A DNA stretch of 64,000 nt from Macquaria australasica (Eukaryota > Chordata > Actinopteri > Centrarchiformes > Percichthyidae). The stretch's first letter is position 1, and each line of letters begins with the position of its first letter. Below the pieces are notes generated by a model. It saw nothing but the letters and a program-made list of their open reading frames with translations, searched no databases and was not told where the DNA came from. Of the stretch, positions 1-10,235 are shown piece by piece. The position numbers were made by a program, and so were the translations under genes. The stretch spans positions 248,001-312,000 of the forward strand of contig SEMN01000174.1 in NCBI GenBank assembly GCA_005408345.1, in the 5' to 3' direction.

Positions 1-89
1 TTTTTTACTCTTTTGCCCAGCACCGTGCAAAGGGAACAAAGTGAATGAAAAAATCATGACACTTCAGAGATTTAAATACTTCCACTTAC

Positions 90-159
90 CGCTCTGTGAC
101 AGAGAAACGTCCACATTCCCCCACAGTTGGAGAAACAGAAGGATTACACACAACTGCAT
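90..159 (-). CDS. Gene C exon 1: signal peptide of a third factor H-like gene (partial)
   Basis: ATG at 159 opens MQLCVILLFLQLWGNVDVSL then SQS, 23 codons plus one base, then donor GTAAGTGG: the same length and phase as the gene A and B signal exons and almost the same sequence as gene B from ILLFLQLWGN on. The rest of the gene would lie to the left of the window; bases 1-89 are intron. That it codes for CCP modules is inferred from gene B. Confidence 0.75.
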
Positions 160-330
160 GCTCCTTTGACAAATGTTGTTTTCTGAGCAGAGTTCCTGTG
201 TGTTTGTCCCCAGCTTGAGTCCCCAGGAAGCACTGAGGTTCACAACATGGACTGCCCAGTGGGATTATACAACGCATGTCGCATTGCAACATACCAACAC
301 ACACTGTTCCCAATACTGAAAGCTCCACAA
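160..330 (-). promoter_or_regulatory. Upstream region of gene C, homologous to that of gene B
   Basis: On the minus strand it contains TATAAT (264-269), then CCCACTGGGCAGTCCATG, CTGGGGAC and ACACACAGGAA, which recur in the same order upstream of gene B (about 10047-10235). The shared block probably includes the promoter and 5' UTR. The TATA-like word is TTGTATAATCC here and GCACAATCC in gene B. Confidence 0.5.
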
Positions 331-523
331 GTGCTCACATACCACATCCTTTCACATTCAGTTTACATATATTTGTTCAGTGTCCTAGCAATCTAATTCA
401 TAACAAGCTGTAAAGGAATATGTTTCCAGCCAATAGGTTAAGTTGTTTAAATTAATTTACAGTTAGAAATAACCTTTGTTAAATAGTTTTGGCTTGCTAT
501 TATTGATTGCTGCCTAGATTATG

Positions 524-1690
524 CGGTAACACTTTAGATTACAGCTCGCAACGTACAGCGTAATTACTCCAGAGTTACAGTGTCATCTTTTGTACTTACG
601 GTGTACCAGTACAGTACGTACCAAGTAGGTACAGGGGAACAGTTATAGAATAAGGGGGTAACAATTCAAGATTTTACAAAGAATTTATACTGTAGTCTAT
701 TCTGTTATTACAGAGTATTTACGACCTAGTGAGTTAACAATCTGGACGTTTGGGAGAAATTTAGACAGAATGTATACTGTAGTTATTATCTAACTACTGG
801 GTACCTATTCTATTATTACAGGGTACAGTATGACCATAAAACTGAGCAAAACTCTGGACGTTTCAGGGAAGATGGAGTGATTTTATTTTAAAATGACCTT
901 ATTACCAACAACAGGCGAACTACATTGTTCCTTTATAATGTTGGGGTCCTTAAAATAACTGTGCGTTTACTTCGGAACAAAGGTCCAGGGGACCGTGTAT
1001 TGTTGTGGATACTGTCGGCCTCTGAAGACTGTCTCAGCTGTCGTTCACCTCACCAGCAAACTTCCTTACTGGACGCTCCTTTATGGCCTTGTGGCTCCGC
1101 CTGCCATCAGCGGACAGAATTCACCCGCCATATGTGTAACCACGTTTGCAATTTTAAAGTCATTAAAATTATTAAAGTCTTCTACCTGGCAATAATGTTC
1201 GACCAGCATTACGGCTCCTCAAGGTGCAAGCTTATCTTTTCTCAGCTCTGTGCACGGCCTCCTTTCATCCCAGGAAATAAATACAAATATAGCAAGATAA
1301 AACACCAGGTATGAATCATATAGGCCATGGTTAATATTAATATATACTTTTCTGACAGCAAAGTGTGCAGTTAATGTCATATTCTTCCATGTTTTGAGGC
1401 AAGTCAAATCGAAACAAACTCTTCTCATATTGTTCTCTGTAGTTACAGAGTAAGTTAGACATGCTGTGGTAGTTCTCCTCTTGTTACATTTAGTTACAGG
1501 GTAACTACAGGGTATAATAACTAAAGTATAAATTCTTTGTAAAATCTTGAATTGTTACCCCCTAATTCCATGACTGTTCCCCTGTACCTACTTGGTACGT
1601 ACTGTACTGGTACACCGTAAGTACAAAAGATGACACTGTAACTGGAGTAATTACGCTGTACGTTGTGGGCTGTAATCTAAAGCGTTACCG
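524..1690. mobile_element. Fold-back DNA element with about 180-bp inverted ends
   Basis: The left end (from CGGTAACACTTTAGATTACAG at 524) reappears inverted at 1510-1690, including the inner words GTACCAAGTAGGTACAGGGG and AGATTTTACAAAGAATTTAT. Arms of roughly 180 bases flank about 800 bases with no recognisable protein; the open readings inside look like chance. Non-autonomous transposon; superfamily not determined. It lies upstream of gene C. Confidence 0.8.
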
Positions 1691-1699
1691 AATATGCTT

Positions 1700-2555
1700 A
1701 CTAGCAATGTTTGTCTAACTCAGGAGGTCAGGGTGGACGGTTGGGCGTACAAAGCACAGGACTTTGATACTGGAGACCAGGTTGCTACCCTGTGTAGCTC
1801 ATGTTGTTAGGTTTAGGCCACTAAAATAATGTTGTAGTTTTGGTTGAATATTGAAAAATTCAAGGCATGTTGCACTTCAAATCAGCATGATTTCTTCAAT
1901 ATTTAAAAGATAAGTCTGGTGATTTTAAATATGTCTTTTACTGTTTACTAATCCCATGAAAAGATCACAACCAACAATTAATTGATCCCACTAACAAGTA
2001 TTGCCTGTGTAGCCAAATCCTGATATGTCACTGTATTCCTCTGTGCCATAGAACCCCATTGTTGTCCCAAAATTATTAAAAACGCGTTAGTTAGCCAACT
2101 TTGCACTGGCTGGCATGTTCCTTCATTATGGTCAACATGGGCACTGTAACCTACTCATTTTGAGTCAATCCCACATACACTGTCCTGCCGCCATAAACAC
2201 TCACTAGTGCACCAAATCCCCGGCTGGAAATAGTCCCCAATAAATGTACTGTTTACTCCTATTTGAGTAACGCTTCCTAAAAAGTGCCCAATATATTGGT
2301 GACCTGTTTTTAAAGATTTAAATCTTTAGTAGGAACAAATGGGCTTGGTGTAGAGAGCAATGGCGAGGTTGGGGTGATCAAAAAGTATCGAGGGATGAAC
2401 TAACGCATCTATGTGATTATGTGTACAAAAATAAAAGATTTAGTACAGACTTCTTCTTTAAAGATTAAAGGTGGGACACACAGACTTTACTCTCATAACA
2501 CATGTACATGCTTATGATTTAGGAGGCAGAAAACAGACAAAGTGAAAAGATATGT
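1700..2555. other. Gene-free stretch between gene C promoter side and gene B 3' end
   Basis: No exon found. Bases 1731-1860 (words TACAAAGCACAGGACTTTGA, GGAGACCAGG, TGTTAGGTTTAGGCCACTAA) look like a dispersed repeat related to 12385-12470. The rest shows nothing recognisable. Confidence 0.4.
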
Positions 2556-2561
2556 TTTATT
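2556..2561 (-). terminator. Poly(A) signal of gene B
   Basis: AATAAA on the minus strand, about 120 bases after the TAA at 2683, followed by T/G-rich sequence. This gives a short, plausible 3' UTR in the same exon as the stop. Confidence 0.65.
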
Positions 2562-2682
2562 AAAATTGACACACAAAGCACTGAAGTATGGACACTGGAT
2601 CAGTACATAACTTGTCTAACTCTTTGCTTTGGTTAATCATTTACATGTTTGTCCAGCCAGCCAGCTGTTTATCACATCCAGT

Positions 2683-2873
2683 TTAGTGGCAAGTGGGCAG
2701 GGGCATCACACCATCGACACAAATCTGTGCCATGCTCACTACTCCGTCATGTGTTCCTGTGGTGCACCTGAACTGGATTCTATCATTATGGATTGAATAC
2801 AGCTTATTGCCAACATTATATTTGAAGTCAATATTATGTTTGCTCATGGCTTCTGTATCCACAGTGCAGGGTT
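2683..2873 (-). CDS. Gene B exon 9: CCP7, SCR20-like terminal module with stop
   Basis: 191 bases ending in TAA at 2683-2685, acceptor TCTTGCAG. Motifs PCTVDTEAMSKHNIDF, NKLYSIHNDRIQFRC, QICVDGVMPLPTCH-stop. The pattern NI-x(9)-KLYS-x(5)-FxC is the one seen in human SCR20, the module that binds host sialic acid and heparin. Trp before Cys4 is missing (Val-Met in its place), a small oddity. The protein stops one residue after Cys4. Confidence 0.92.
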
Positions 2874-5800
2874 CTGCAAGAGATAACAGATCAATAACAT
2901 TTTATAATGTCAGGAATGACTGTACAGCATACTCCATATATAATTATTGCTAGTTTTGCATAAAAAAAAGATATTTAGTGTTTGAAAACGCTTCCCAAAT
3001 GTAATGGGTAACATATTCTGCTACAGTACTCAACATATACAGTGGGGCATAAGTTACTGCCCAGCAAACTGTGAAACAAATAGGAAGGTTACATTGCCTG
3101 TGTTTTATGCCTTTCAACTTAAATCAAAAAATGCATATCTGTCTTTAAACAATCTTTAGAGGAAAACACAGTATCTACAAAAAAATGTGTTCTTTTACTT
3201 TTCTTGTCCATTTGAACATTTTTTTTAAAGAAAATAAATGTTGTAATATGTGATTTAAAGGTAGCTTACTCAAACCAATCACATGAATTCTACTCAAAAG
3301 CTGAGATGGCAGTTAGGCTACATCCACACTACTACGTTTTTGTTCTAAAACGCATAAATTTTGCTACGGTTACACCTAGCGTCCACACTACTCCAGAGTT
3401 TTATAACCCCTACGGAAACCTTTTAAAACGCTGCTGACCCCGTTTTAGTTAGAAAACTTTGGACTGTGTCATGCCCGTATCATGTGACCCCTTCCCAGAT
3501 GAAAACAAACGACATCAGGTTTGACTACCAGCGGTTAATTCAACATAAATAACAAATTACAACACCTACTTTCAGTAACCACCTGGTCGTCGGTCCAAGC
3601 ACAGAAATCTCTGATCTTACTTTCTGCCATTGCTATTCGTTGTTGGTAGTATTTTCTGCAACTAAGCAACCAACCGCAGAGTAGACGATCTGAAAAGTAG
3701 TAATGTGGATGTAGCCTTAGCTTACTGTTACTGCTACTCTGCTAAGCTAACTACCCTTAGCAGGACTGTCCTTTTTTCAATTACAGACAACAGCTAGGGA
3801 AAAATCAGCAAGGAAATTTAGCTTCAGCGTTAACTTACCAACTAAATATGTAGTTACTTTGTTTTGGCTTTGTAGGGCAGAGTTGTGCTCTATTGTCAGT
3901 ATAATTTATGACACATTGTTGCCTGGTTCTTATTCTTTAGTGTTTGTCCACCTTTATTATGTGATGTTTAACTGGCTGTAATGTGTAATGGCTCTGTACA
4001 ATGACTATATTGTGTTAATATTAATGAAGCTGCTACATGCAAACACTGGAAACCAAAATCAGTTTTACCAATGCAAAATCCTCACAGAACATGAAACATA
4101 TGAAGGGAATTGTAACTTACTGAGGCATCTCATCCGTCCAGTCCATTTACCATTGTTGCAGGTTTTGTAAGGCTCACCCTCCATAACGTAGTAAGGCTGA
4201 CAGATGTATTCAACCCTTTCATTATGTCTGTACTGGCTCCGAAAACTTTCCTTGGTGTCTCCATCTGCAAGTGGTGGTGGTCTCCCACAACCCAAAGGAG
4301 CTATAAGAATGTGGGCAATGACAGAGAAAGTACAGGTTCATTCTTATTGTGGTGCAATTATGACATTTTCATCTAGAGTGACAGATCTTTACTCTGATTG
4401 GCAGTTACACACTATTTTGCAGTCACGTTTTGTGACCTTTAAAATAAATGTACAGCAATAATATAAATACAAATGCGTCATTTCCAGAAATGCTCTTGAA
4501 GTTGTTTTTTTATAGAAGTCTGTATATATACACTGTCAGTTTATTAAGTACACATAGCTTAAAATAATGTATAATTAAACATAGCAAATCAAGCCCTCTG
4601 AGATCGCAGTGCTCTGTGGGAAACATATGAAAGTTGTATCATCATTTTCCTGGATAAGGAGCAAGGGGACAAGGAAAGAATTTACTTACCTCCACATGTT
4701 GGGAAAGGATCGCTCCACTGTGCGTTTGCTAAACATTCAACCTCTGCGCTCCCTCGAAGAGTCTCTCCATGCTGGCGGCAAGCAAACGTTATCTTTTCTC
4801 CTTTTCTAAGTTGACTGCCTGATAGACGATGCGATGGTGAGATGATGCGTACGTTGTCTGGTACACCCGTGACTTTGCATTTGTCTGTTTGGAGAGAATC
4901 TGTTTCATCAAGATGTTTATACAGAATAAACTGTAGCATATTAGACTTACACTCTGACATTTGTGGGTTCCATGAGCCCAAATCTGATATAAATCTAAAA
5001 TGTTCAAATCTGTATGCAAATGAAGCTCTGAAAACCGAGTGTTACCTGCCCAGCACCAAACAGCAGACACAGGTGGCGACTAGCTAGTGAACATTAAGCA
5101 GCTTAAGAGCCAAATGTTTTCCTTATGAGTTGGTGGAGACCAAAACAGAGCTCAAAGGAGAGACTTAAATTTGCCAGGTGGCCAGAAACACGACTCCAAA
5201 TGAATGCTAATGTTGCTCTGTATCTGCTGCATGTGTAAATAGGCTAATAAGTTTGGCATATCAAGTTAAAAGATGATGATCAGTGTCGGCGTTGTACCAC
5301 AACTTCCCCCAAGTGGTCAAAAAAATCAATAATTGCAGGTTTAATTTTTGGTATATATACAGATTCTTGAGGGGAAAAGGCACATATGATAAAAACACCT
5401 TTAATATTCAACTTTAGCTTTGACCTGTTGTCACGCTTTGTCCATCTCCTGTGTCTCTTATCTCTAACTAACCATAAAATATTTATGGCCTTTTGTTTGT
5501 CCTCATCTAATTCCCATCAGTTTTTCCTATCTTCTATGATAATTAATATTCAAGTTTGCCTAAATAGAGGGATAAACTCAAATATACAAATACAAAGGTG
5601 GGTAAAACCAGTGTAAATGGGATTAAAATGGGATTAACCTCCAATGGAAGTGAACATACCAGAGCAAGTTGGAAAGGGGGCATTCCACTGCCCAGTTTGT
5701 AAACACTGAATTTCTTTAGACCCGTCCAGTGAATATTGATCATCGCATTGAAACTGTAATGTATGTCCAATCTTTATTGTTTCGTTTGCTGGTGGTAGTC

Positions 5801-8800
5801 CAGCTACATGGAGATGAGGGTGCATCAGACCAACTTCACAAGTGATGTCTGGAAAGAAAAAAAAAAACAGATATTACCAAATAAAAAACTGGGGTTATCT
5901 CAAAGGGTTTACCTTTACAGGAGGGGAATGGATTATCCCACTGTCCATCTTTACCACATATCAGCTTGGAACTGCCATTTAGATATTTCCCAGGACCATC
6001 ACAGCTGAATGTGAGGAATCGGTCAGGAAGTATGGGTTCTTCATTTTCTGGTAAACCTTTTACTGTGAGCCCTCCATCTGCAGGAGGGGGGTCACAGCTT
6101 AAAGCTGAGTAAACACAAACAGTCAGTCAGGTCACTGAAGGAAAAGAAAAGCTGAATAAGGCAAGAATTTGATGTATGAATAAACTTTTATCACCCAAAG
6201 TCCCACAGTGGGGTTTCAGCAGAGAGCAGAGCCTCCCCATAGAGATGCACAGTGGGAGGGGCTGTGCTTTTCCACATGTTTTTAATGATTAACAAAGAAA
6301 CAGAGGACTCTTTCAGATAATGTAACGACCCTAGAGGTTTATGTTATGACCCCCAGTTTAAATTATTTCAGCTTTGTTTCTGAAAAATCCTTTTGGTATG
6401 GTGGACGGGTTAAAATACTACAGGACGGGTTAAAATACTACATCTCCTACTACATCTTGCAAGTTGTGAACAAAACACGCCGCCATAGTTGCTAAATTAA
6501 TCCAGGATTTATTTAAGCTGCTGATTGTAAAATGAGTTATTGTAATCTTGAGCTTCCATCCGCCGTTAGTGTGATGGGATTGGATGTTTTGCCGAAATGG
6601 ACACTGAATTGTAGTACAAGTCTACCCTAAAGTTTTTAAGCACACAGGCTTTTATCTTTGACTTTTTAATAAAGGAACCAGATATTGTTCTAATGCAGTT
6701 GTTAATTTTGATGATGAATGATTCAACCGGGAGAGTTTCATGCTGATCCACGCCACAGGAACTGTGGGTCATGTAACATTGTCTATGGGGAAAATGAATG
6801 GCCTGTAATACCTCCTCCCACTGTACAACTCTATTAACTGACACGCTGGAGAGTCATCCTATTTTGCTTCAGTAAAACACTGTGTTTGCATGTTTATATT
6901 CTAGGGGTGTCCCCGACTAAGAATTTACATAGTCAAATCTGATTGGTCATCAATCCTTGTCGAATCAAGATTATTTTTATAGTTGTTTTTTTTACTTCCG
7001 CTTTTAATAATTGCCACGGAACATATGAGACATGCTGGTTTTGAACTGCCTGTGGGAAGAATGAACATGTAAGACTACGTCTATTCTAGATTAAAAGCTC
7101 TGTTTCCGCTGTCTACTTTTCTCTTTTTAGAGCACAACATGTGAAATAACTTTTCTCTGATTGTCTCTCGTCTCATCTCTCCCATGGATGTATTATAGGA
7201 ACTGGATACCGGAACCAAAGATGACTCCTGTTCAGTCAAATACGGCAAAAAAAGTTTCTAGTTTTTGAGCTTACTTCTGGATGTATGCAGCCTACTGAAT
7301 ATGCGCAGTAGTGTTTCTCCCGCTGGCCCCGCCCGCGAGTTCCCGCTCGGCCCATAGACTTTACACTGTGATCGCTTTGAATCGCTTCTCGGCTCGAGGA
7401 AAGTTTTACAAATATAAAACCTCCATGGATCAAAAATTTATAATAGAAAGAGTCATAATGGAGCTTGTTTGCAGTTCGAGGTGTCCTGTCAACAGTTTTA
7501 CGGACGTCTCTTTTACAATGGCGGCCTATAGGGAAAATGCTTCTTGGGCCACATGGGAATTTTTCGCTGCAATACCGTGAGTGGCCACTGGAGAAAAATT
7601 GGAAGCAAGGCTGAGCGGCGGTGCCCTATCCAGTTCTTATTATACATCCAGGGTCTCTCCCCTGCGTGTGTGTGTGTGTGTGTCACTCACTGATTTGAGT
7701 TGCAATACTTATTGGAATGCATTGATTTGATTGGCTGAGTAGCATCATGTGAGATGATTTACAATGCATGCAATTGGTCTGGGAGTTTCTGGGCCGCTAA
7801 ACCAGTGCCGTAAAGGCTGGAATAGCTGCACCGGTTAAAAGAGAAACCCTCCTTCAAAATGTAATAATTATCAATAATTTAGCGGTTAGGTCTATTAGAG
7901 ACCTCATCTATATATCATGATTTATTGGACATTCAGACATTCAGCACCCCCGTATAGCCCGAATGGAATGATCCTTTGTTTTCCAGCCACTGCAACGATT
8001 CGACTGTGAGATTGGCAGTTGAGTCCAACTCCTTAGATCGAATCGTCAAATAGTCGACTATTCGGTGTCACCCCTGTTACATTCACAAAAAGCTTTCTTT
8101 GTGCAATAACAAACAAAAAAACTTCCCAGTGCTGCTTTAAAGTTGACAGAACAAAATTGATAAGACTTACGATCACATATTGGCACGTGATTGGTCCATT
8201 TGTCCAGCAAACAAGTCCTGGTGTCAGTCTTACTCACCATTTGATACCTGCAATGAACAGTATGGTAAAGCTTTCCATTTTCCAACTGATTACAACACCA
8301 ACAATCAGAGAAATTACCAAGGAGAGAAAAACAATGTGACAGGTTGATATCTCTTTTTGTGTGCTCACTTAAACATCACTCAAAAATAATGAAATTTTGT
8401 CTGTAACACTTTATTTTAACCCTCTCTATTTAGCATTTGCAATCCATATATATACTAATAAATGGTTTATGACACACTATGATGTAGTTGTAAGTACATA
8501 TTGGGACTTTTTTGTGGTTACTAATGTATTTGTCACTAGAACTCCTCCTGTGAAACCTATGTAACTGGTTCAACAGGTGACTGAGAATGTCTTACAATAA
8601 CATATAATTTAACATTGTTGTAATCATATAAAATATGTCTTAAAAATATAAATATATTTTATCTATACAATTGATATACATTAATAAACACTTAAAACTG
8701 TCCTTATATGTGCAAGTGTCAAAGGTTGTGTTACCATTACTTCTAGTTTCTAGATCCACATACCCTTCATTACAAAAGTATTTGATAGTTGCTCCAAAAA

Positions 8801-9998
8801 CAAAGTCTTCACCGTCAATAATTTGATAATAGCCATTAGGTGTGTCATCCGGAAGTTCACATGGCTTCACTGGAAATAAAGTAAAAAGCATCAACCAAAC
8901 AGTTTGTTAATAAGGTGTCTTTATTGATTTTAGTTGAAAGCACTAGCAATCGGACGGTGACGTGAATTTGTTCCAACTTTGTTCTTTTGTGAATAACACC
9001 ATGTTGGGCAGCAGCCATGTTATTTGTTTGTCGCTTTGAAGAAGCACATTGATGTCTAGTTACTAGAAATCGTTGTCAGCAACATAATGCAGCATTTTTT
9101 AAACTCTCTCAGTACCATAATCAGATAAATTACAGTTACTTTTGGGAAATTTTCTTGAAAAGCCACAGATTTATTTCAAATGTTAGCATGCACATTGTAA
9201 TTATCATCTGTTACTGTATACAATTACAATTGTATCATACAACTTGGGTAAACAAATTCTTGTTCACTCAGTTTTTCCCCTAACAAAAGTCTAAATTTGT
9301 AGAGGATCTTTTGAAAATACAATGTATTCCAGCTTATTAAGGACTCATATTTGTGGTAACCTGATTACTGCAGTCGCCAAGTTGCAGCAAAATAAAGACT
9401 AGAACAGAAAGCCATTTAACTCACGGTAGCACTTTCCCTGGTGGACTGCCACCCAGCCTTTGGTTCCACACATATATCTGATGGTTGGACCTGATATATA
9501 ACCAATTTCACAAGTGAAACGTATCACATTTCCTTGCTGGTACTCAGCTTTTCTGGTCTCTTCTGACACGTGGGCATGAGGAACATCTGGGAGATTTGAA
9601 CACACTAACACACAGCAAATGGGGGAAAAAAGTGGAAATTGGACATGTCCTCTCAACAGTTGTGTACTACAGATGCCAGTTTTCAAAGTCATATCACAAC
9701 ATGTGAATCAGAAGATCTTTAGCTATGTGACTGGGTAATAAATGTAATTTTGATACTACACGTAAGCCAAACATCCCACGCATATACACTAGTCCTACTG
9801 TAATAAGGCTATACCATAAATTAAAACATACAACTAACAATGTCTCTTCTTTTTGTGACCCCTCTTCTTTTTAACCTTATAACCGTATGCACTATCAGAA
9901 AGCGAGTACTAAAAAAAGTCTGTCTTACCATTCTGTGATAAAGAAACTTCCACATTCCCCCACAGTTGAAGAAACAAAAGGATTAAAGACCCTCGCAT
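2683..9998 (-). CDS. Gene B: factor H-related/H-like protein, signal peptide plus 7 CCP modules, complete
   Basis: Nine exons (9929-9998, 9425-9604, 8764-8869, 8171-8247, 5913-6104, 5660-5848, 4690-4884, 4121-4300, 2683-2873) add up to 1380 bases, 459 residues plus TAA, with AG/GT borders throughout. Residues 1-23 are a signal peptide; CCP modules follow at about 24-84, 84-145, 145-208, 209-271, 272-336, 337-396 and 397-459. CCP2 is split over 106 + 77 bases as in gene A and human SCR2. CCP6 and CCP7 match human SCR19 and SCR20, the C3b- and cell-surface-binding end. This fits a secreted FHR or FHL protein that recognises C3b on surfaces. The third and later modules do not clearly match SCR3-4, so regulatory activity is uncertain. 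Confidence 0.88.
3316..3716. mobile_element. 401-bp MITE with TTA target duplication, in the last intron of gene B
   Basis: Ends GGCTACATCCACACTACTAC and, inverted, TAGTAATGTGGATGTAGCC, flanked on both sides by TTA (3313-3315 and 3717-3719). A 3-bp TTA duplication and short inverted ends fit a PIF/Harbinger-type non-autonomous element. It contains no open frame. Confidence 0.75.
4121..4300 (-). CDS. Gene B exon 8: CCP6, SCR19-like
   Basis: 180 bases, phase 1-1, acceptor TTATAG, donor GTAAGTTAC. The start LGCGRPPPLADGD, the middle VEYICQPYYVMEGE and the end NNGKWTGRMRC follow human SCR19 (CGPPPPIDNGD, VEYQCQ.YQLEGN, RNGQWSEPPKC) closely. In mammals SCR19 contacts C3d/C3b. Confidence 0.92.
4690..4884 (-). 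CDS. Gene B exon 7: CCP5
   Basis: 195 bases, phase 1-1, acceptor TCTCTCCAAACAG, donor GTAAGTAA. Motifs DKCKVTGVPDNVRI, FACRQHGETLRGS, VECLANAQWSDP and PTCGG. Another in-frame AG 15 bases upstream (GAAACAG) could add five residues, but the pyrimidine tract favours the start given here. Confidence 0.88.
5040..5335. repeat. Dispersed repeat copy in gene B intron (partner at 30960-31310)
   Basis: Shares long words with 30960-31310, for example GGTGGCCAGAAACACGACTC, TAATGTTGCTCTGTA and CTAGCTAGTGAACAT/CTAGCTGGTGAACAT, in the same order. A diverged member of an interspersed family; class not determined. Confidence 0.65.
5660..5848 (-). CDS. Gene B exon 6: CCP4
   Basis: 189 bases, phase 1-1, acceptor TTTCCAG after a long T-run, donor GTATGTTC. 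Motifs ITCEVGLMHPHLHVAG, FQCDDQYSLDGS, IQCLQTGQWNAP and PTCSG. NET is a possible glycosylation site. Confidence 0.9.
5913..6104 (-). CDS. Gene B exon 5: CCP3
   Basis: 192 bases, phase 1-1, acceptor TACTCAG, donor GTAAACCC. Motifs LSCDPPPADGGLTV, FSCDGPGKYLNGS, LICGKDGQWDN and PSCK. It follows a 1923-base intron and is separated from the next exon by an intron of only 64 bases. NGS is a possible glycosylation site. Confidence 0.9.
7183..7652. mobile_element. 470-bp terminal-inverted-repeat element in gene B intron 4
   Basis: CATGGATGTATTATAGGAAC at the left reappears inverted at the right (GTTCTTATTATACATCCAGG). The flanks ATCTCTCC (7175-7182) and GTCTCTCC (7653-7660) match in 7 of 8 bases, which would fit the 8-bp duplication of hAT-type elements. 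No transposase remains. The middle is GC-rich, unlike the surrounding intron. Confidence 0.6.
8171..8247 (-). CDS. Gene B exon 4: second half of CCP2
   Basis: 77 bases, phase 2 in and phase 1 out, acceptor CATTGCAG, donor GTAAGTC. It encodes GYQMVSKTDTRTC, LLDKWTNHVP and ICD. Same length and split point as gene A exon 4, showing that the SCR2 intron predates the split of the two genes. Confidence 0.9.
8764..8869 (-). CDS. Gene B exon 3: first half of CCP2
   Basis: 106 bases, phase 1 in and phase 2 out, acceptor TTTCCAG, donor GTATGTGG. It encodes KPCELPDDTPNGYYQI and ends at KYFCNEG, with DGEDFVFG matching KGDDFVFG of gene A exon 3. Reading on past the donor gives a plausible but false extension in the intron. 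Confidence 0.9.
9425..9604 (-). CDS. Gene B exon 2: CCP1
   Basis: 180 bases, phase 1-1, acceptor TGTTAG, donor GTGAGTT. Cysteines at VCSNLPDVPHAHV, FTCEIGY, YMCGTKGW and GKCY, Trp in KGWVAVHQ. It is not close to gene A CCP1, so gene B did not simply copy the first modules of gene A. Confidence 0.9.
9929..9998 (-). CDS. Gene B exon 1: signal peptide
   Basis: ATG at 9998 opens 23 codons plus one base: MRGSLILLFLQLWGNVEVSL then SQN, donor GTAAGAC. The part from ILLFLQLWGNV on is nearly the same as the gene C signal exon, and upstream sequence is shared too. The first codons differ because about 48 bases (9999-10046) are present here and not in gene C, so this ATG is new relative to gene C. Confidence 0.85.
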
Positions 9999-10235
9999 TT
10001 CGACGAGCAGCTGTGCAGTGCCAAACGAGAATCTAACTGAGGCTACCTCCTTTGATAATCTCTGTTTTCTGTGCAATTCCTGTGTGTTAGTCCCCAGTTT
10101 AGTCCTCAGGGAGCACTAAAGGACACAACATGGACTGCCCAGTGGGATTGTGCAAGGCTGTACGAACACAACATGACACATGGGAACACACACAGCACTC
10201 ACTGTTCACATAAACAATACTGAAAAGTTCACGTA
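9999..10235 (-). promoter_or_regulatory. Upstream region of gene B, homologous to that of gene C, with a 48-bp insertion next to the ATG
   Basis: Bases 10047-10235 align with 161-330 upstream of gene C (shared CCCACTGGGCAGTCCATG, ACACACAGGAA and others). Bases 9999-10046 have no counterpart in gene C. The likely promoter thus came along with the signal exon when genes B and C duplicated. Confidence 0.5.

Noticed and set aside
925..1314. 129-codon plus-strand open reading
   Set aside because: Lies inside the fold-back element, has no domain pattern, and overlaps other readings on both strands.
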